Assembly: GCF_002086485.1 (NCBI RefSeq)
Contig: NZ_MVHF01000030.1
Coordinates: 35,825 to 99,824 of the forward strand
Direction: 5' to 3'
Length of the DNA stretch: 64,000 nucleotides
Source of the DNA: Mycobacterium aquaticum
GTDB lineage: Bacteria; Actinomycetota; Actinomycetes; Mycobacteriales; Mycobacteriaceae
The notes below the pieces were generated by a model that saw only the letters and a program-made list of their open reading frames with translations, searched no databases and had not been told where the DNA came from. Both the position numbers and the translations under genes were made by a program. Shown piece by piece: positions 49,613-59,279 of this stretch (position 1 is its first letter; every line of letters starts with the position of its first letter).

Positions 49613-50545
49613 ATGGAGATCGACTTCACCCGCCTGCGGTACTTCGTGGCGGTTGCCGAGGAACTGCACTTCAAACGTGCCGCGGACCGGCTGATGATCA
49701 CGCCTCCGCCGCTGAGCAAGCAGATCAAACTGTTGGAGAAGGAGCTCGGCGGCGAACTGTTCGAGCGCACGTACCACGAGGTGCGGCTGACGACGCTGGG
49801 CGCGCAACTGCTGGGCCCGGCCCGCGACATCCTGCGTCAGGTCGACGAACTCAAGGACACCGCCGAACGAATCACCAACGGCATCGCCCCCATTCGCGTC
49901 GGAGCCACCGCGTACGCCCCGTCGGATTTTCTCGCGCAGTTGGAGGCCGCGGTCGCCCAGCAGCCCGAACCGACCGAGTTCAGCGTGCCGGGGTCGGCCG
50001 CGGAGGTCACCGCGAAACTGGTCTCCGGGCATATCGACCTTGGGCTGATCCACCTCCCCTCGTCCGACCGGCGGCTGCGGCACAAGATCGTCGCCACCTA
50101 TCAGGGTGCGGTCGCGGTGCGTTTCGACGATCCCCTGGCCGGCCAGGAAATGATCGGCATCGAGGCATTGCGTGACCGCGACGTGGTGATCGACTTCGCC
50201 CGGCCGAATCCCGTCGTACTGGCCGGTCTGACCCGGCGGCTCAACGCCCGCGGTGTCACGCGGATCGTGCGCACCACCAGCCAGCTCGGCGGGGAGCTGG
50301 AGATGGCCACCCAGGTGTTCAACCGTCACCTGGTCGCGGTGGTCAGCTACGCTCCGGCGTCGGCGATCGGCAGAATATTCTCGCCGCCGGAGTTCGATCT
50401 CATCCCCATCGACGAAAGCACCTGGCCGCCAGCCGAAATCGCATTGGCCTGGGTGCCCGACCGGATCCGGCACCCCGCGCAGATCGAATCCCTGGTGGAC
50501 CGAATCGCCGCGGCAGTGGCACCGGTACGCCACGGGTTGGGATAA
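49613..50545 (+). CDS. LysR-type transcriptional regulator
   Basis: A 310-residue LysR protein. The helix-turn-helix is MEIDFTRLRYFVAVAEELHF to PPPLSKQIKLLEKELGGELF. The effector domain is complete. It lies 70 bases after the CaiB-type gene on the same strand and is a candidate regulator of the acyl-CoA operon upstream. It is less similar to the catR-like proteins at 37594 and 62099. The effector is unknown. Confidence 0.88.
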   Translation: MEIDFTRLRYFVAVAEELHFKRAADRLMITPPPLSKQIKLLEKELGGELFERTYHEVRLTTLGAQLLGPARDILRQVDELKDTAERITNGIAPIRVGATAYAPSDFLAQLEAAVAQQPEPTEFSVPGSAAEVTAKLVSGHIDLGLIHLPSSDRRLRHKIVATYQGAVAVRFDDPLAGQEMIGIEALRDRDVVIDFARPNPVVLAGLTRRLNARGVTRIVRTTSQLGGELEMATQVFNRHLVAVVSYAPASAIGRIFSPPEFDLIPIDESTWPPAEIALAWVPDRIRHPAQIESLVDRIAAAVAPVRHGLG

Positions 50546-50552
50546 TCGGCCG

Positions 50553-50930
50553 ATGCAACAGGCATGCCCGTGCGGTTCCGGTGAGGAGTACGGGCATTGC
50601 TGCGGCGCGCTGCACCGCGGCGAACGCACCGCCGCCACAGCGCTGGCGCTGATGCGATCCCGCTACAGCGCATTCGCCCGCGGAGACGCCGACTATCTGA
50701 TGGCCACCTGGCATCCCGAGACCAGGCCGAAGCAACTGGACCTCGACGACGGCATCGTGTGGCGCCGCCTGCAGATCGTCGACACCGATGCGGGCGGCAC
50801 CGACGACGAGACCGGCGTCGTGGAATTCCGCGCCCAGTATGAGCACGACGGTAAGCGGCACATCCTGCACGAGCGCAGCCGGTTCGACCGGGACCGCAGC
50901 GGCGCGTGGCGCTACATCGACGGTAAGTAA
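50553..50930 (+). CDS. YchJ/UPF0225 SEC-C-motif protein
   Basis: A 125-residue protein with an N-terminal zinc-binding SEC-C motif (CPCGSGEEYGHCCG) and an NTF2-like body (ALMRSRYSAFARGDADYLMATW, WRRLQIVDT, FRAQYEHDG). YchJ-family proteins are widespread and uncharacterised. It starts 7 bases after the LysR gene. Confidence 0.9.
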   Translation: MQQACPCGSGEEYGHCCGALHRGERTAATALALMRSRYSAFARGDADYLMATWHPETRPKQLDLDDGIVWRRLQIVDTDAGGTDDETGVVEFRAQYEHDGKRHILHERSRFDRDRSGAWRYIDGK

Positions 50931-50962
50931 TCGGCACCGACACAGTAAGGGAGACAACGATC

Positions 50963-51979
50963 ATGCGCGGAGCGGTCATGTACGGCAAGGGCGACGTCCG
51001 GCTGGAGCAACTGCCGGAACCGGCGATCGTCGAACCCACGGACGCGATCGTGCGCAACGCCGCCTCCTGCGTGTGCGGGTCGGACCTGTGGAACTATCGC
51101 GGGATCAACGAGACCCCGAAGCCCAGGCCGTTCGGCCATGAGTACTGCGGGGTCGTCGAGGCGGTCGGCGACGCTGTCACCACGGTCAAACCCGGCGACT
51201 TCGTTATCGGTTCGTTCTTCTCGTCCGACGGCACCTGCCCCAACTGCCGCAACGGTTTTCAGACGTATTGCCTGAACGCGAAACCGATGATCGGCTGTCA
51301 GGCCGAAGCGGTGCGGGTGCCGTGGGCCGACGGCAGCCTGGTCGCCACCCCCGAACAGCCGTCGGCCGACCTGATCCCCAGCCTGCTGGCGTCGTCCGAC
51401 GTGATGGGCACCGGCTGGTTCGCCGCCGACGCCGCCCGGGTCGCGCCCGGGATGACCGTCGCGGTCGTCGGTGACGGTGCGGTCGGGTTGTGCGGGATCA
51501 TCGCGGCCAGGCAACTCGGGGCCGAACGGGTGATCGCCATGAGCCGGCACGCACCGCGCCAACAGCTGGCCCTCGCGTTCGGCGCCACCGACATCGTCGA
51601 AGAACGCGGCGATGAGGGCGTGGCCAAGATCAAGGACATGACCGACGGCATCGGGGCCGACGCCGTCCTGGAATGCGTCGGGACCGGCGACGCCATGGAC
51701 CAGGCGATCGCCTCGGCCCGCCCCGGCGCCACCGTCGGGTTCGTCGGGGTGCCGCACGGCGTGACCATCGACGGCACCAAGCTGTTCCGCAGCCAGGTCG
51801 GCGTCAACGGAGGCCTGGCTCCGGTACGCCGGTTCCTGCCCCACCTGATCGAGCTGGTGTTCAACGGGACCATCGACCCTGGCCGGGTGTTCGACACCGT
51901 GATGCCGCTCGACGACGTCGCCGAGGCCTACCGTGCCATGGACGAACGCCGCGCCATCAAGGTGCTGCTCCAGCCCTGA
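50963..51979 (+). CDS. Zinc-dependent medium-chain alcohol dehydrogenase
   Basis: A 338-residue MDR enzyme. Catalytic zinc ligands are in SCVCGSDLW and PFGHEYCGVVE. The structural zinc loop is CPNCRNGFQTYC, and the nucleotide motif is VVGDGAVGLCG. It probably oxidises or reduces an alcohol/aldehyde; the substrate is unknown. A GGGAG-type site precedes ATG 50963. Its stop abuts the convergent pnkp stop with no spacer. Confidence 0.92.
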   Translation: MRGAVMYGKGDVRLEQLPEPAIVEPTDAIVRNAASCVCGSDLWNYRGINETPKPRPFGHEYCGVVEAVGDAVTTVKPGDFVIGSFFSSDGTCPNCRNGFQTYCLNAKPMIGCQAEAVRVPWADGSLVATPEQPSADLIPSLLASSDVMGTGWFAADAARVAPGMTVAVVGDGAVGLCGIIAARQLGAERVIAMSRHAPRQQLALAFGATDIVEERGDEGVAKIKDMTDGIGADAVLECVGTGDAMDQAIASARPGATVGFVGVPHGVTIDGTKLFRSQVGVNGGLAPVRRFLPHLIELVFNGTIDPGRVFDTVMPLDDVAEAYRAMDERRAIKVLLQP

Positions 51980-54475
51980 TCACAGCCTGGGATCGACCGG
52001 GTCGGACTCCAGTGCCAGCACCGCGAACACGCATTCGTGGATGCGCCACAACGGTTCTCGCGCCGCGACGCGGTCCAGCGCCTCGATGCCCATGGCGTAT
52101 TCCCGCAATGCCAGCGACCGTTTGCGGTTCAGGTTGCGTTCCCGCAGCCGCGTCAGGTGCCGGTCCTCGGTGTAGTCGGGGCCGTAGATGATGCGCAGGT
52201 ACTCCCGGCCGCGCACCTTGATCCCGGGTTGCACCAGGCCTTTTCGGCCTCGCACCAGGCTCGCTGCCGGTTTGACCACCATGCCCTCCGCGCCCGAGTC
52301 GGTGAGTTCCTCCCACCACCGGGACGCCTGTGCGACCGAGGCGTCGTCCCCGGTGTGCACGGTCAGCCGCCGCGTGGTGACGAACAGTTCCGGGTCGGCC
52401 GCGGCGAGGCGGTCGGCGATCGCCAGGTGCCAGTCGTGTGGCCGCGTCGCGAACGACTGACCTTCGGCAGCCAGTAGCGCGAACGGGGCGACCGTCACTC
52501 CGGTGAGGCCGCTGGTGGGCCGGCAGTAACGGCGGTACGCGGCACGGTAGCCGTCGGTGTTGGCGGCGCGTGACCTGGTGCGCTCCAACAGTTCTGCCAC
52601 GTCGACGCCCCGGTCGCCGGCCGCCTCCAGCGCCTGGCCGGCAGTTGCCAGCAACGCTTCGGCGGCCGCCCCGACCGGCGCGTACTGCCCGGTGACCAAG
52701 CCGGCCGCCTTGGCGGTCCATGGCATGATCTCGGTGTCGAACAGCAGCCAATCGGTGCCGAGCTCATCGAACAACGGGATTGCCGCAGCCCGGACCCGAT
52801 CCAGGAACGGCTCGGTGAGCCCGGGGTCGAAGAACGCCCGCCCGGTGCGGGTATGGACGACGCCCGGACCGTCGACGCCGAAACGCTCCTTGCCCGAATC
52901 CCGGCACACGAGCACCACGGCGCGCGAACCCATGTGCTTCTCCTCGCACATCACCTGCTCGACACCGGCATTGCGATATGCCCGCAGCGCCTCGTCGGGA
53001 TGCTCGAGCAGACCGTCGCGGGTGCTGGTGTCGGGTGGGCTCATGGTGGGCGGCAGGTAGAGCAACCAGCGCGGATCGACGGCGAAGCGGCTCATCACCT
53101 CCAGCGCGGCGGCGGACTGTTCGGGATGAACGGTGATGCGCCCCAACTGACCGGTCTCGATGACCCGCCGCCCGGTCACGTCGGCCAGGGTGAGGGCGGC
53201 AGCTTCGGTGATGGCGGGCTGAAGCGGTTTCACCGGCTCATACCAGGTGCGTTGGGCTGCAACGGAAACCACCTCGCGTTCCGGGTAGCGCAGCGCGCTG
53301 AGCCGGCCGCCGAACACACACCCGGTGTCCAGGCAGATGGTGTTGTTGATCCATTCGGCGACCGGCGTCGGGGTGTGCCCATACACCACGGTGGCCGAGC
53401 CGCGGTAGTCGTCGGCCCACGGATAACGCACGGGCAGGCCGTATTCGTCGGTCTCGCCGGTGGTGTCGCCGTACAGCGCGAAGCTGCGTACCGCCCCGGA
53501 GGCCCGGCCGTGATAGTGCTGCGGCAGCCCGGCGTGGGCCACCACGAGATTGCCGCCGTCGAGCACATAGTGGGCCACCAGACGATCACAGAAGTCCCGC
53601 ACCCGTTCGCGGAACTCGTCGGGCTGCGCCGCGAGCTGCTCCAGGGTCTCGGCCAGGCCGTGGCTCACGGTCACTTTGCGTCCGCGCAACGCGCGCAGCA
53701 GCTTCTGTTCATGATTGCCGCACACTGCCAACGCATTTCCGGCGTCGACCATGTCCATCACCAGCGCCAGCACTCCAGCGGTGTCGGGGCCGCGATCCAC
53801 GAGATCTCCGACGAATACCGCGCGTCGTCCGTCGGGATGACGCGCACCGCCGGATCCGATGACGTAGCCCAGCGCGGTGAGCAGTTCGACGAGCTCGGCG
53901 CGGCAGCCGTGCACGTCACCGATGATGTCGAACGGTCCTGTCTCGCCGCGCTTGTCGTTGAGCAGCGGTTCGATGCTTATCTCGGCGGCGTCCACCTCGT
54001 CCACCGAGGACAGCACGTGCACGCGCCGGAAGCCTTCCTTTTCCAGGTTGCGCAGGCTGCGGCGCAGTTCGTCGCGCTGACGACGTACCACCCCGTCGCC
54101 GAAACCTCGGTCGGCGCGGACGCGCGTCCGCTCGATGCAGACCGACTCCGGTACGTCGAGGACGATCGCCACCGGCAGCACATGGTGGGCGCGGGCGAGT
54201 TCGATGAGCTCCTTGCGCGGGTTGCGTTGGGTGTTGGTGGCGTCGACGACCGTCACCCGGCCGGCCTGCAGCCTCTTGCCTGCCACATAGTGCAGCGCAT
54301 CGAAGGCCGCCTGCGACGCCGACTGGTCGTTCTCGTCATCGCACACCAGGCCGCGGAAGGTGTCGCTGGACAGCACCTGGGTGGGCCGGAAGTGCTTGGC
54401 GGCGAACGTCGATTTGCCGGATCCGGACGCACCGACCAGCACCACCAGGGACATGTCGGGGATCGCGAGCCTCAT
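51980..54475 (-). CDS. pnkp: Bacterial polynucleotide kinase-phosphatase-ligase Pnkp (RNA repair)
   Basis: An 831-residue trifunctional RNA-repair enzyme. Residues 1-170 are the 5'-kinase (GASGSGKST, Lys21). Residues about 183-400 are the calcineurin-type 2',3'-phosphatase (GDVHG 186-190, GDLVDRG 223-229, GNHE 253-256, VYGHTPTP). Residues about 475-831 are the adenylyltransferase/ligase, with nucleotidyl Lys513 in CEEKHMGSRAV, FDTEIMPW and EGMVVKP. All active-site motifs are intact. The ATG overlaps the hen1 stop by four bases. Pnkp/Hen1 pairs repair tRNAs cut by ribotoxins. Confidence 0.96.
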   Translation of the reverse strand: MRLAIPDMSLVVLVGASGSGKSTFAAKHFRPTQVLSSDTFRGLVCDDENDQSASQAAFDALHYVAGKRLQAGRVTVVDATNTQRNPRKELIELARAHHVLPVAIVLDVPESVCIERTRVRADRGFGDGVVRRQRDELRRSLRNLEKEGFRRVHVLSSVDEVDAAEISIEPLLNDKRGETGPFDIIGDVHGCRAELVELLTALGYVIGSGGARHPDGRRAVFVGDLVDRGPDTAGVLALVMDMVDAGNALAVCGNHEQKLLRALRGRKVTVSHGLAETLEQLAAQPDEFRERVRDFCDRLVAHYVLDGGNLVVAHAGLPQHYHGRASGAVRSFALYGDTTGETDEYGLPVRYPWADDYRGSATVVYGHTPTPVAEWINNTICLDTGCVFGGRLSALRYPEREVVSVAAQRTWYEPVKPLQPAITEAAALTLADVTGRRVIETGQLGRITVHPEQSAAALEVMSRFAVDPRWLLYLPPTMSPPDTSTRDGLLEHPDEALRAYRNAGVEQVMCEEKHMGSRAVVLVCRDSGKERFGVDGPGVVHTRTGRAFFDPGLTEPFLDRVRAAAIPLFDELGTDWLLFDTEIMPWTAKAAGLVTGQYAPVGAAAEALLATAGQALEAAGDRGVDVAELLERTRSRAANTDGYRAAYRRYCRPTSGLTGVTVAPFALLAAEGQSFATRPHDWHLAIADRLAAADPELFVTTRRLTVHTGDDASVAQASRWWEELTDSGAEGMVVKPAASLVRGRKGLVQPGIKVRGREYLRIIYGPDYTEDRHLTRLRERNLNRKRSLALREYAMGIEALDRVAAREPLWRIHECVFAVLALESDPVDPRL

Positions 54476-55824
54476 GCCGTCACCTCGAACACCGCGGCCT
54501 GCGTCGGCGGTCCCAGGTCCGGATCCTGCCGCCCGATCGGTTCGAACCGCACGGTGTAGCCGTACCGGTCGGCCACCTCAGCGGCCCAGCGGCCGAATTC
54601 GGCGCGGGTCCACTCGAACCGGTGATCGGGGTGCCGGAACTGCCCGCCCGGCAGCGCGTCGAACCGCACGTTGTACTCGGCGTTGGGGGTGGTGACGACG
54701 ACCGCACGCGGGCGCGCCACCCCGAACACTGCGTAGTGCAGTGCGGGCAAGCGGTTTTCGTCGACGTGCTCGATGACTTCCATGAGCACAGCCGCGTCGT
54801 ATCCGGCCAGACTCGGGTCGGCGTAGGTAAGCGCGGACTGCCGCAAGGTGACCCGGTCCCTGACCCGATCACCGGCACGCTCGAACGACCGGGCCGCCGC
54901 GTCGAGTGCGGCGGAGGACACATCGACGCCGAGGATGTCGGTGAACTGGGCGTGGGTGACCAACTCACGCAGCAACGCCCCCGCCCCGCAGCCAAGATCG
55001 ACCACGCGGGCGGCACCGAGCTCGGTGAGCAGCTCGACGACGCGGCGACGGCGCTGCGCGGCAAGGGATTCCGATGGCAACCGAGCGGTGGCGGGTTCGC
55101 CGGACGCGTCGTCGCCGAGCCGGGCCAGCGCGGCATCGACGTATTCCCGCCGGTGCCTCAGATAGCGGCGGCTGATGGCGTCCCGCAACGGGTGGGTGTC
55201 CAGCCAGCCCTCCCCCGCGCGCAGCAGCTTGTCGACCTCGGCGTCCCCGACCCAATAATGCTTGACATCGTCGAGCACCGGCAGCAGCACGTAAAGATGC
55301 TTGAGCGCATCGGACAACCGCAGCGTGCCGGTCAGGCGCACGTCGGCGTATGGCGAGTCGCCCCACTCGGGAAACGCCGCGTCGAGCGGCGGGGTTTGTG
55401 CCTCGACCTGCCAACCGAGCGGCGTGAACAGGTCGCGCGCCAGGGCCGCCCCGCCGGGCAGCGCGGGTACGCCGACCTCCAGCGGGATGGCCGTATCCGC
55501 CAGGTCCTGCTTGGCACTGACCCCCTTCATCGCGGACCTGAACACCGTGCCCATTGCCACCGCGAGCAACGATCCCGCGGCATACGGCCGGTCGTTGACG
55601 TACTGGCCCAGCGAGAATGCGGTGTTGTGCTTGCCCCGAACCAGGTTGATCGGGTCGATGTCGCAGAACAGCGCTGCCGTACACCGCTCGTCGGTGGCCT
55701 GCGGGTAGAACACGTGCGCGACACCGCCCGCAATCTCGAACCGCTGCGCCCGGTCGGGATGCTTGTGCAGCAGATAGCCCAGGTCGGTGGCGGGACGGTG
55801 GGTGGTCGACACGGTCAGGTACAC
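54472..55824 (-). CDS. hen1: Hen1 3'-terminal RNA ribose 2'-O-methyltransferase
   Basis: A 450-residue partner of Pnkp. The N-terminal half (1 to about 250) activates the Pnkp ligase. The C-terminal SAM methyltransferase has VVDLGCGAGALL (275-286), metal ligands Glu349, Glu352 and His353 in EVIEHVD, and FRHPDHRFEW with a further His. It methylates the 2'-OH at the break so that the repaired site resists recutting. It starts at GTG 55824 and is the first gene of the two-gene operon. It is divergent from a large LuxR regulator, 73 bases away. Confidence 0.95.
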   Translation of the reverse strand: MYLTVSTTHRPATDLGYLLHKHPDRAQRFEIAGGVAHVFYPQATDERCTAALFCDIDPINLVRGKHNTAFSLGQYVNDRPYAAGSLLAVAMGTVFRSAMKGVSAKQDLADTAIPLEVGVPALPGGAALARDLFTPLGWQVEAQTPPLDAAFPEWGDSPYADVRLTGTLRLSDALKHLYVLLPVLDDVKHYWVGDAEVDKLLRAGEGWLDTHPLRDAISRRYLRHRREYVDAALARLGDDASGEPATARLPSESLAAQRRRRVVELLTELGAARVVDLGCGAGALLRELVTHAQFTDILGVDVSSAALDAAARSFERAGDRVRDRVTLRQSALTYADPSLAGYDAAVLMEVIEHVDENRLPALHYAVFGVARPRAVVVTTPNAEYNVRFDALPGGQFRHPDHRFEWTRAEFGRWAAEVADRYGYTVRFEPIGRQDPDLGPPTQAAVFEVTA

Positions 55825-55897
55825 GGTTCGACAGTAAACGCGGCGGCCCGGCGCTTGTCGCTCGAATTTCCGACAATCCCCGACCTACCATGTGACG

Positions 55898-58552
55898 ATG
55901 CCTGCAGGGTCCACCGGCTTCGTCGGCCGGGACAGGGATCTGGCCGATCTGTCGGGCCGGCTCGCCGCGACCGGGACCCGCGGCGCCGCGGTCGTCGCGG
56001 TGCTCGGACGGCCTGGCATCGGTAAGACGGCGTTGCTTCGGGAACTGGCCGCGCGGCACGAGCGGGCCAGGTGGGCGGGCGCGGCGTCGTGGGAGTCCGA
56101 TCTGCCCGGCGGTGTACTGGCCCAGTTGCTGCAGGACGACTTTCCCGACGATCCCGTGGACGCCGCTGCGCATCTGGTGGATCTGCTGCGCGGCCCCGGG
56201 CCCACGCTGCTGCTCATCGACGACGCCGAACATTCCGATTCGCTGTCCCTGCAAGCGATTTCCACGCTGGTGCGCCACCAGCGCGAGCTTCCCGTGCTGG
56301 TGGTGGTCGCCACCGGCGCCGACGCCCCGCCGCAGCCGATCGCCGACCTGGCTGCCGACCGGTTCCGGCTGCCAGGACTGAGTGCGCATGCGGTCGCCGA
56401 ACTGGCCGCCGACCGAGGCCGGGCCCTGCACCCGGCAATGGCGCAGCTGCTCACCGAACACACCGCGGGCAATCCCCGCGACGTGCTCGCACTGCTCGAC
56501 GAGCTGCCCGGATCGATCTGGGCGCGACCCGACGCGTCGTTACCGGCCCCGGCGCATGTGACGGCCGCGGTGGCCGACATGCTGGCCCGGTGCGGACCCG
56601 AGGCACGGGCGCTGGTCGATGCCCTCGCCGTCCTCGAAACGGTAAGGGGCGCCGGTGTCGCACTCAGCGAGACCGCTGAGCTGGCCGGGCTGCCCGATCC
56701 ACGCGGCGCCATCGACGGCGCGGCCGGCGCGGGGCTGCTCGACCGGGTGTCGCCGCTGGAGCCACGGCTGCGTGATCCCATGACCCGCGCGGCGCTCCTC
56801 GACATCATGGGGGTGCGTGCGGCAGGCGCAGCCCACCGGCACGCCGCGGACATCGTCGGGGATCCGGTGGCCCGGTTGCAACATCTGGTGGCGGCCACCC
56901 CCACACTCGACGCCGAGCTGGCGGCCGACGTCGACCGGCTGGCGCGCGAGCGTGGCGCGGAGGGGTCCTGGGCTTCGGCGGCCACGCTGTTCCGGGACGC
57001 CAGCCGGCTCACACCGGACCGGCTGCTGCGCGAGGAGCGGCTGACACTCGCGGTGGACGCCCTGGTCGCGGCGGGCGACTGCGGCGCGGCGGCGGCGCTG
57101 GTGCCGGCTGTGGAGAGCCTGCGCGAAACACCTTTGCGCAATGCGGTTTTGGCGTATCTGGCGATTCTTCGCGGCCGCGCCACCGAGGCCGAGGTTCGGT
57201 TGCGCCGGGCCTGGGACATCGTCAACATCGAGCGTGACCCCGAGACCGCTGCGCTCATCGCGCAGCGGTATGTGCTGCACACGTTGGTGCGGTGCCGTGG
57301 CGACGAGGTGGTCGACTGGGCTGACACCGCGCTGCGGTTGGCCAATCCCGATTCGCCCGCCGGGATCGAATCAGCCGCGATCCGTGGGCTCGGTCTCGCC
57401 GCGGCCGGACATCCGGCCGAGGCCACGGCGGCCTACGACCAGGTGGCCGCGCGCTTGCCGCACGGCGCTCAGGCGCAGCGGGTGACGATGGGGCGCGGCT
57501 GGTTACAGTTCATCCGCGACGACGTCGAGACGGCCCGCAGCAACCTTGAGACTGCCGTCGCCACAGCCGCTTTGGGTGGTTCTACCCGGATCACGTTGTG
57601 GGCGTTGGGTTGGCTGGCCCGCGTCCAGTTCGTGTGCGGCGACTGGGACGACGCGCTGGCCAGCGTCGAGGCCGGGCGCACACTGGCGCAGACCAGCGGC
57701 ATCGCGATCGTCACCCCGCTGCTGGAATGGACGGCCACGCAAATCCATGCGCTGCGCGGCAATTGGGCCGACGCGCATGCCGCGGTGCGGGCCGCCGACG
57801 TGGTCACACAGGACTACGAGATGATGAAGATCCCGGTGCTGTTGGCACGCGCTTACGTCGCCGAAGCCGACGCGGACTACGCCAAGGTGCGCCGGGTGCT
57901 CGAGCCGTTGACGGCGATGGCCGCAGGCACGTCGCTGACCGAACCGGGGTACTGGCCCTGGCCGGACATGCTGGCCAACGCCATGGTGCTCGGCGGTGAC
58001 CTCGACGCCGCCGATGAGTTTCTGCGGCCACACGAGCGGCGTGCCGCCGAGCGTGAACACCGGTCGGCGATGGCGCGACTGGGCTACGCGCGCGGCAGGC
58101 TGCTCGGGGCCCGTGGCGATCTGCCAGCGGCGCGGGCCGCGTTCGAGCGGGCCCTGCAGCTGCTCGACGGGCTGCCTCTGCGTTACGACACCGCACGGGT
58201 GAACTTCGCCTACGGGCAGACGCTGCGCCGCGCCGGAAAGCGCCGCGAGGCGGACGCGGTCATCAGCACGGCCCGCGACATCTACCTTGCCCTGGGCGCC
58301 GAGACCTACGTGCAGCGCTGCGAGCGTGAACTCAAGGCCGGCGGCCTGCATCTGATGCGCGGCTCGCGCGACAGCGTCGAGCTCACCCCTCAGGAGGATG
58401 CGGTGAGTTCACTTGTTGCTCAGGGTCTTTCCAACCGGGAGGTGGCGGCGGAACTCTATGTCTCGCCGAAGACCGTGCAGTACCACTTGACACGGATCTA
58501 CGCCAAGCTGGGTGTGCGCTCGCGCGCCGAGCTGGTCGCGCTGCGGCGCTGA
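55898..58552 (+). CDS. Large AAA/STAND LuxR-type regulator (LAL family)
   Basis: An 884-residue regulator. It has an N-terminal P-loop NTPase (GRPGIGKT at 37-44, Walker B LLLIDDAEH), a long helical TPR-like middle with repeated AAA..R blocks, and a C-terminal LuxR helix-turn-helix (LTPQEDAVSSLVAQGLSNRE, then VAAELYVSPKTVQYHLTRIY). ATG 55898 is used; GTG 55892 would add two residues. Being divergent from hen1-pnkp makes it a candidate regulator of the RNA-repair operon, but its signal cannot be read. Confidence 0.9.
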   Translation: MPAGSTGFVGRDRDLADLSGRLAATGTRGAAVVAVLGRPGIGKTALLRELAARHERARWAGAASWESDLPGGVLAQLLQDDFPDDPVDAAAHLVDLLRGPGPTLLLIDDAEHSDSLSLQAISTLVRHQRELPVLVVVATGADAPPQPIADLAADRFRLPGLSAHAVAELAADRGRALHPAMAQLLTEHTAGNPRDVLALLDELPGSIWARPDASLPAPAHVTAAVADMLARCGPEARALVDALAVLETVRGAGVALSETAELAGLPDPRGAIDGAAGAGLLDRVSPLEPRLRDPMTRAALLDIMGVRAAGAAHRHAADIVGDPVARLQHLVAATPTLDAELAADVDRLARERGAEGSWASAATLFRDASRLTPDRLLREERLTLAVDALVAAGDCGAAAALVPAVESLRETPLRNAVLAYLAILRGRATEAEVRLRRAWDIVNIERDPETAALIAQRYVLHTLVRCRGDEVVDWADTALRLANPDSPAGIESAAIRGLGLAAAGHPAEATAAYDQVAARLPHGAQAQRVTMGRGWLQFIRDDVETARSNLETAVATAALGGSTRITLWALGWLARVQFVCGDWDDALASVEAGRTLAQTSGIAIVTPLLEWTATQIHALRGNWADAHAAVRAADVVTQDYEMMKIPVLLARAYVAEADADYAKVRRVLEPLTAMAAGTSLTEPGYWPWPDMLANAMVLGGDLDAADEFLRPHERRAAEREHRSAMARLGYARGRLLGARGDLPAARAAFERALQLLDGLPLRYDTARVNFAYGQTLRRAGKRREADAVISTARDIYLALGAETYVQRCERELKAGGLHLMRGSRDSVELTPQEDAVSSLVAQGLSNREVAAELYVSPKTVQYHLTRIYAKLGVRSRAELVALRR

Positions 58553-58563
58553 TCGACGCCACG

Positions 58564-58620
58564 CGAGTGGCCAGTTATGGCCCGTTCACACCGAAAAACC
58601 GTGCACCAACTGGCCACTCG
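58564..58620. repeat. Long imperfect palindrome with perfect 13-base arms
   Basis: CGAGTGGCCAGTT (58564-58576) and its exact complement AACTGGCCACTCG (58608-58620) flank a 31-base centre containing ACCGAAAAACCG. It fills the gap between the convergent LuxR gene and pcaJ. It may act as a terminator or be a copy of an intergenic palindromic repeat. TGGCCAGTT recurs at 63902, near the window end. Confidence 0.7.
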
Positions 58621-58631
58621 GCGGTGAAGTG

Positions 58632-59279
58632 CTAGGCGACCAGCACCCGCTGATCGGTGACGGGTGCTGCGGTTTTTTCGACCACCTCGTCGAATGTGAC
58701 GCCCGGAGCCAGCTCCACGACCGCGAATCCGTCGCCGATGACGTCGAGCACTGCGAGGTCGGTGATCACGCGACTCACCACGGCCTTGCCGGTCAGCGGC
58801 AGATCACAAGCCGAAACCAGCTTGGCTGCACCCTTCTTGGTGACGTGGTCCATCAGCACGATCACGCGACCGGCGCCGTTGACCAGATCCATCGCGCCGC
58901 CCATACCCTTGACCATGGCACCGGGCACCATCCAGTTGGCCAGATCGCCGTTGCCTGCCACCTGCATACCGCCCAGCACCGCGACGTCGACATGGCCGCC
59001 GCGGATCATCGCGAAACTCGTTGCAGAGTCGAAGTACGACGCCCCCGCGACCACCGACACAGTCTGCTTGCCCGCATTGATCAGGTCGGGGTCGACTTCG
59101 TCGTCGTAGGGGAACGGTCCTACTCCCAGGATGCCGTTCTCGGCGTGCAGCGTGACGTCGGAACCGTCGGGCAGGTGGTCGGGGATCAGGGTGGGCAGGC
59201 CGATGCCCAGGTTCACGTAGTCCCCGTCGCGCAGCTCAAGGGCGGCGCGGGCCGCCATCTGATCGTGGTTCCAGCTCAT
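58632..59279 (-). CDS. pcaJ: 3-oxoadipate CoA-transferase subunit B
   Basis: A 215-residue beta-type subunit of the SCOT family. The catalytic Glu is in LHAENGILGVGPFP. GGHVDVAVLGGMQVAGNGDLANW and the VELAPGVTFDEV end are typical. With PcaI it transfers CoA from succinyl-CoA to 3-oxoadipate. It starts overlapping the pcaI stop by four bases and ends the pcaFDIJ operon. Confidence 0.93.
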   Translation of the reverse strand: MSWNHDQMAARAALELRDGDYVNLGIGLPTLIPDHLPDGSDVTLHAENGILGVGPFPYDDEVDPDLINAGKQTVSVVAGASYFDSATSFAMIRGGHVDVAVLGGMQVAGNGDLANWMVPGAMVKGMGGAMDLVNGAGRVIVLMDHVTKKGAAKLVSACDLPLTGKAVVSRVITDLAVLDVIGDGFAVVELAPGVTFDEVVEKTAAPVTDQRVLVA

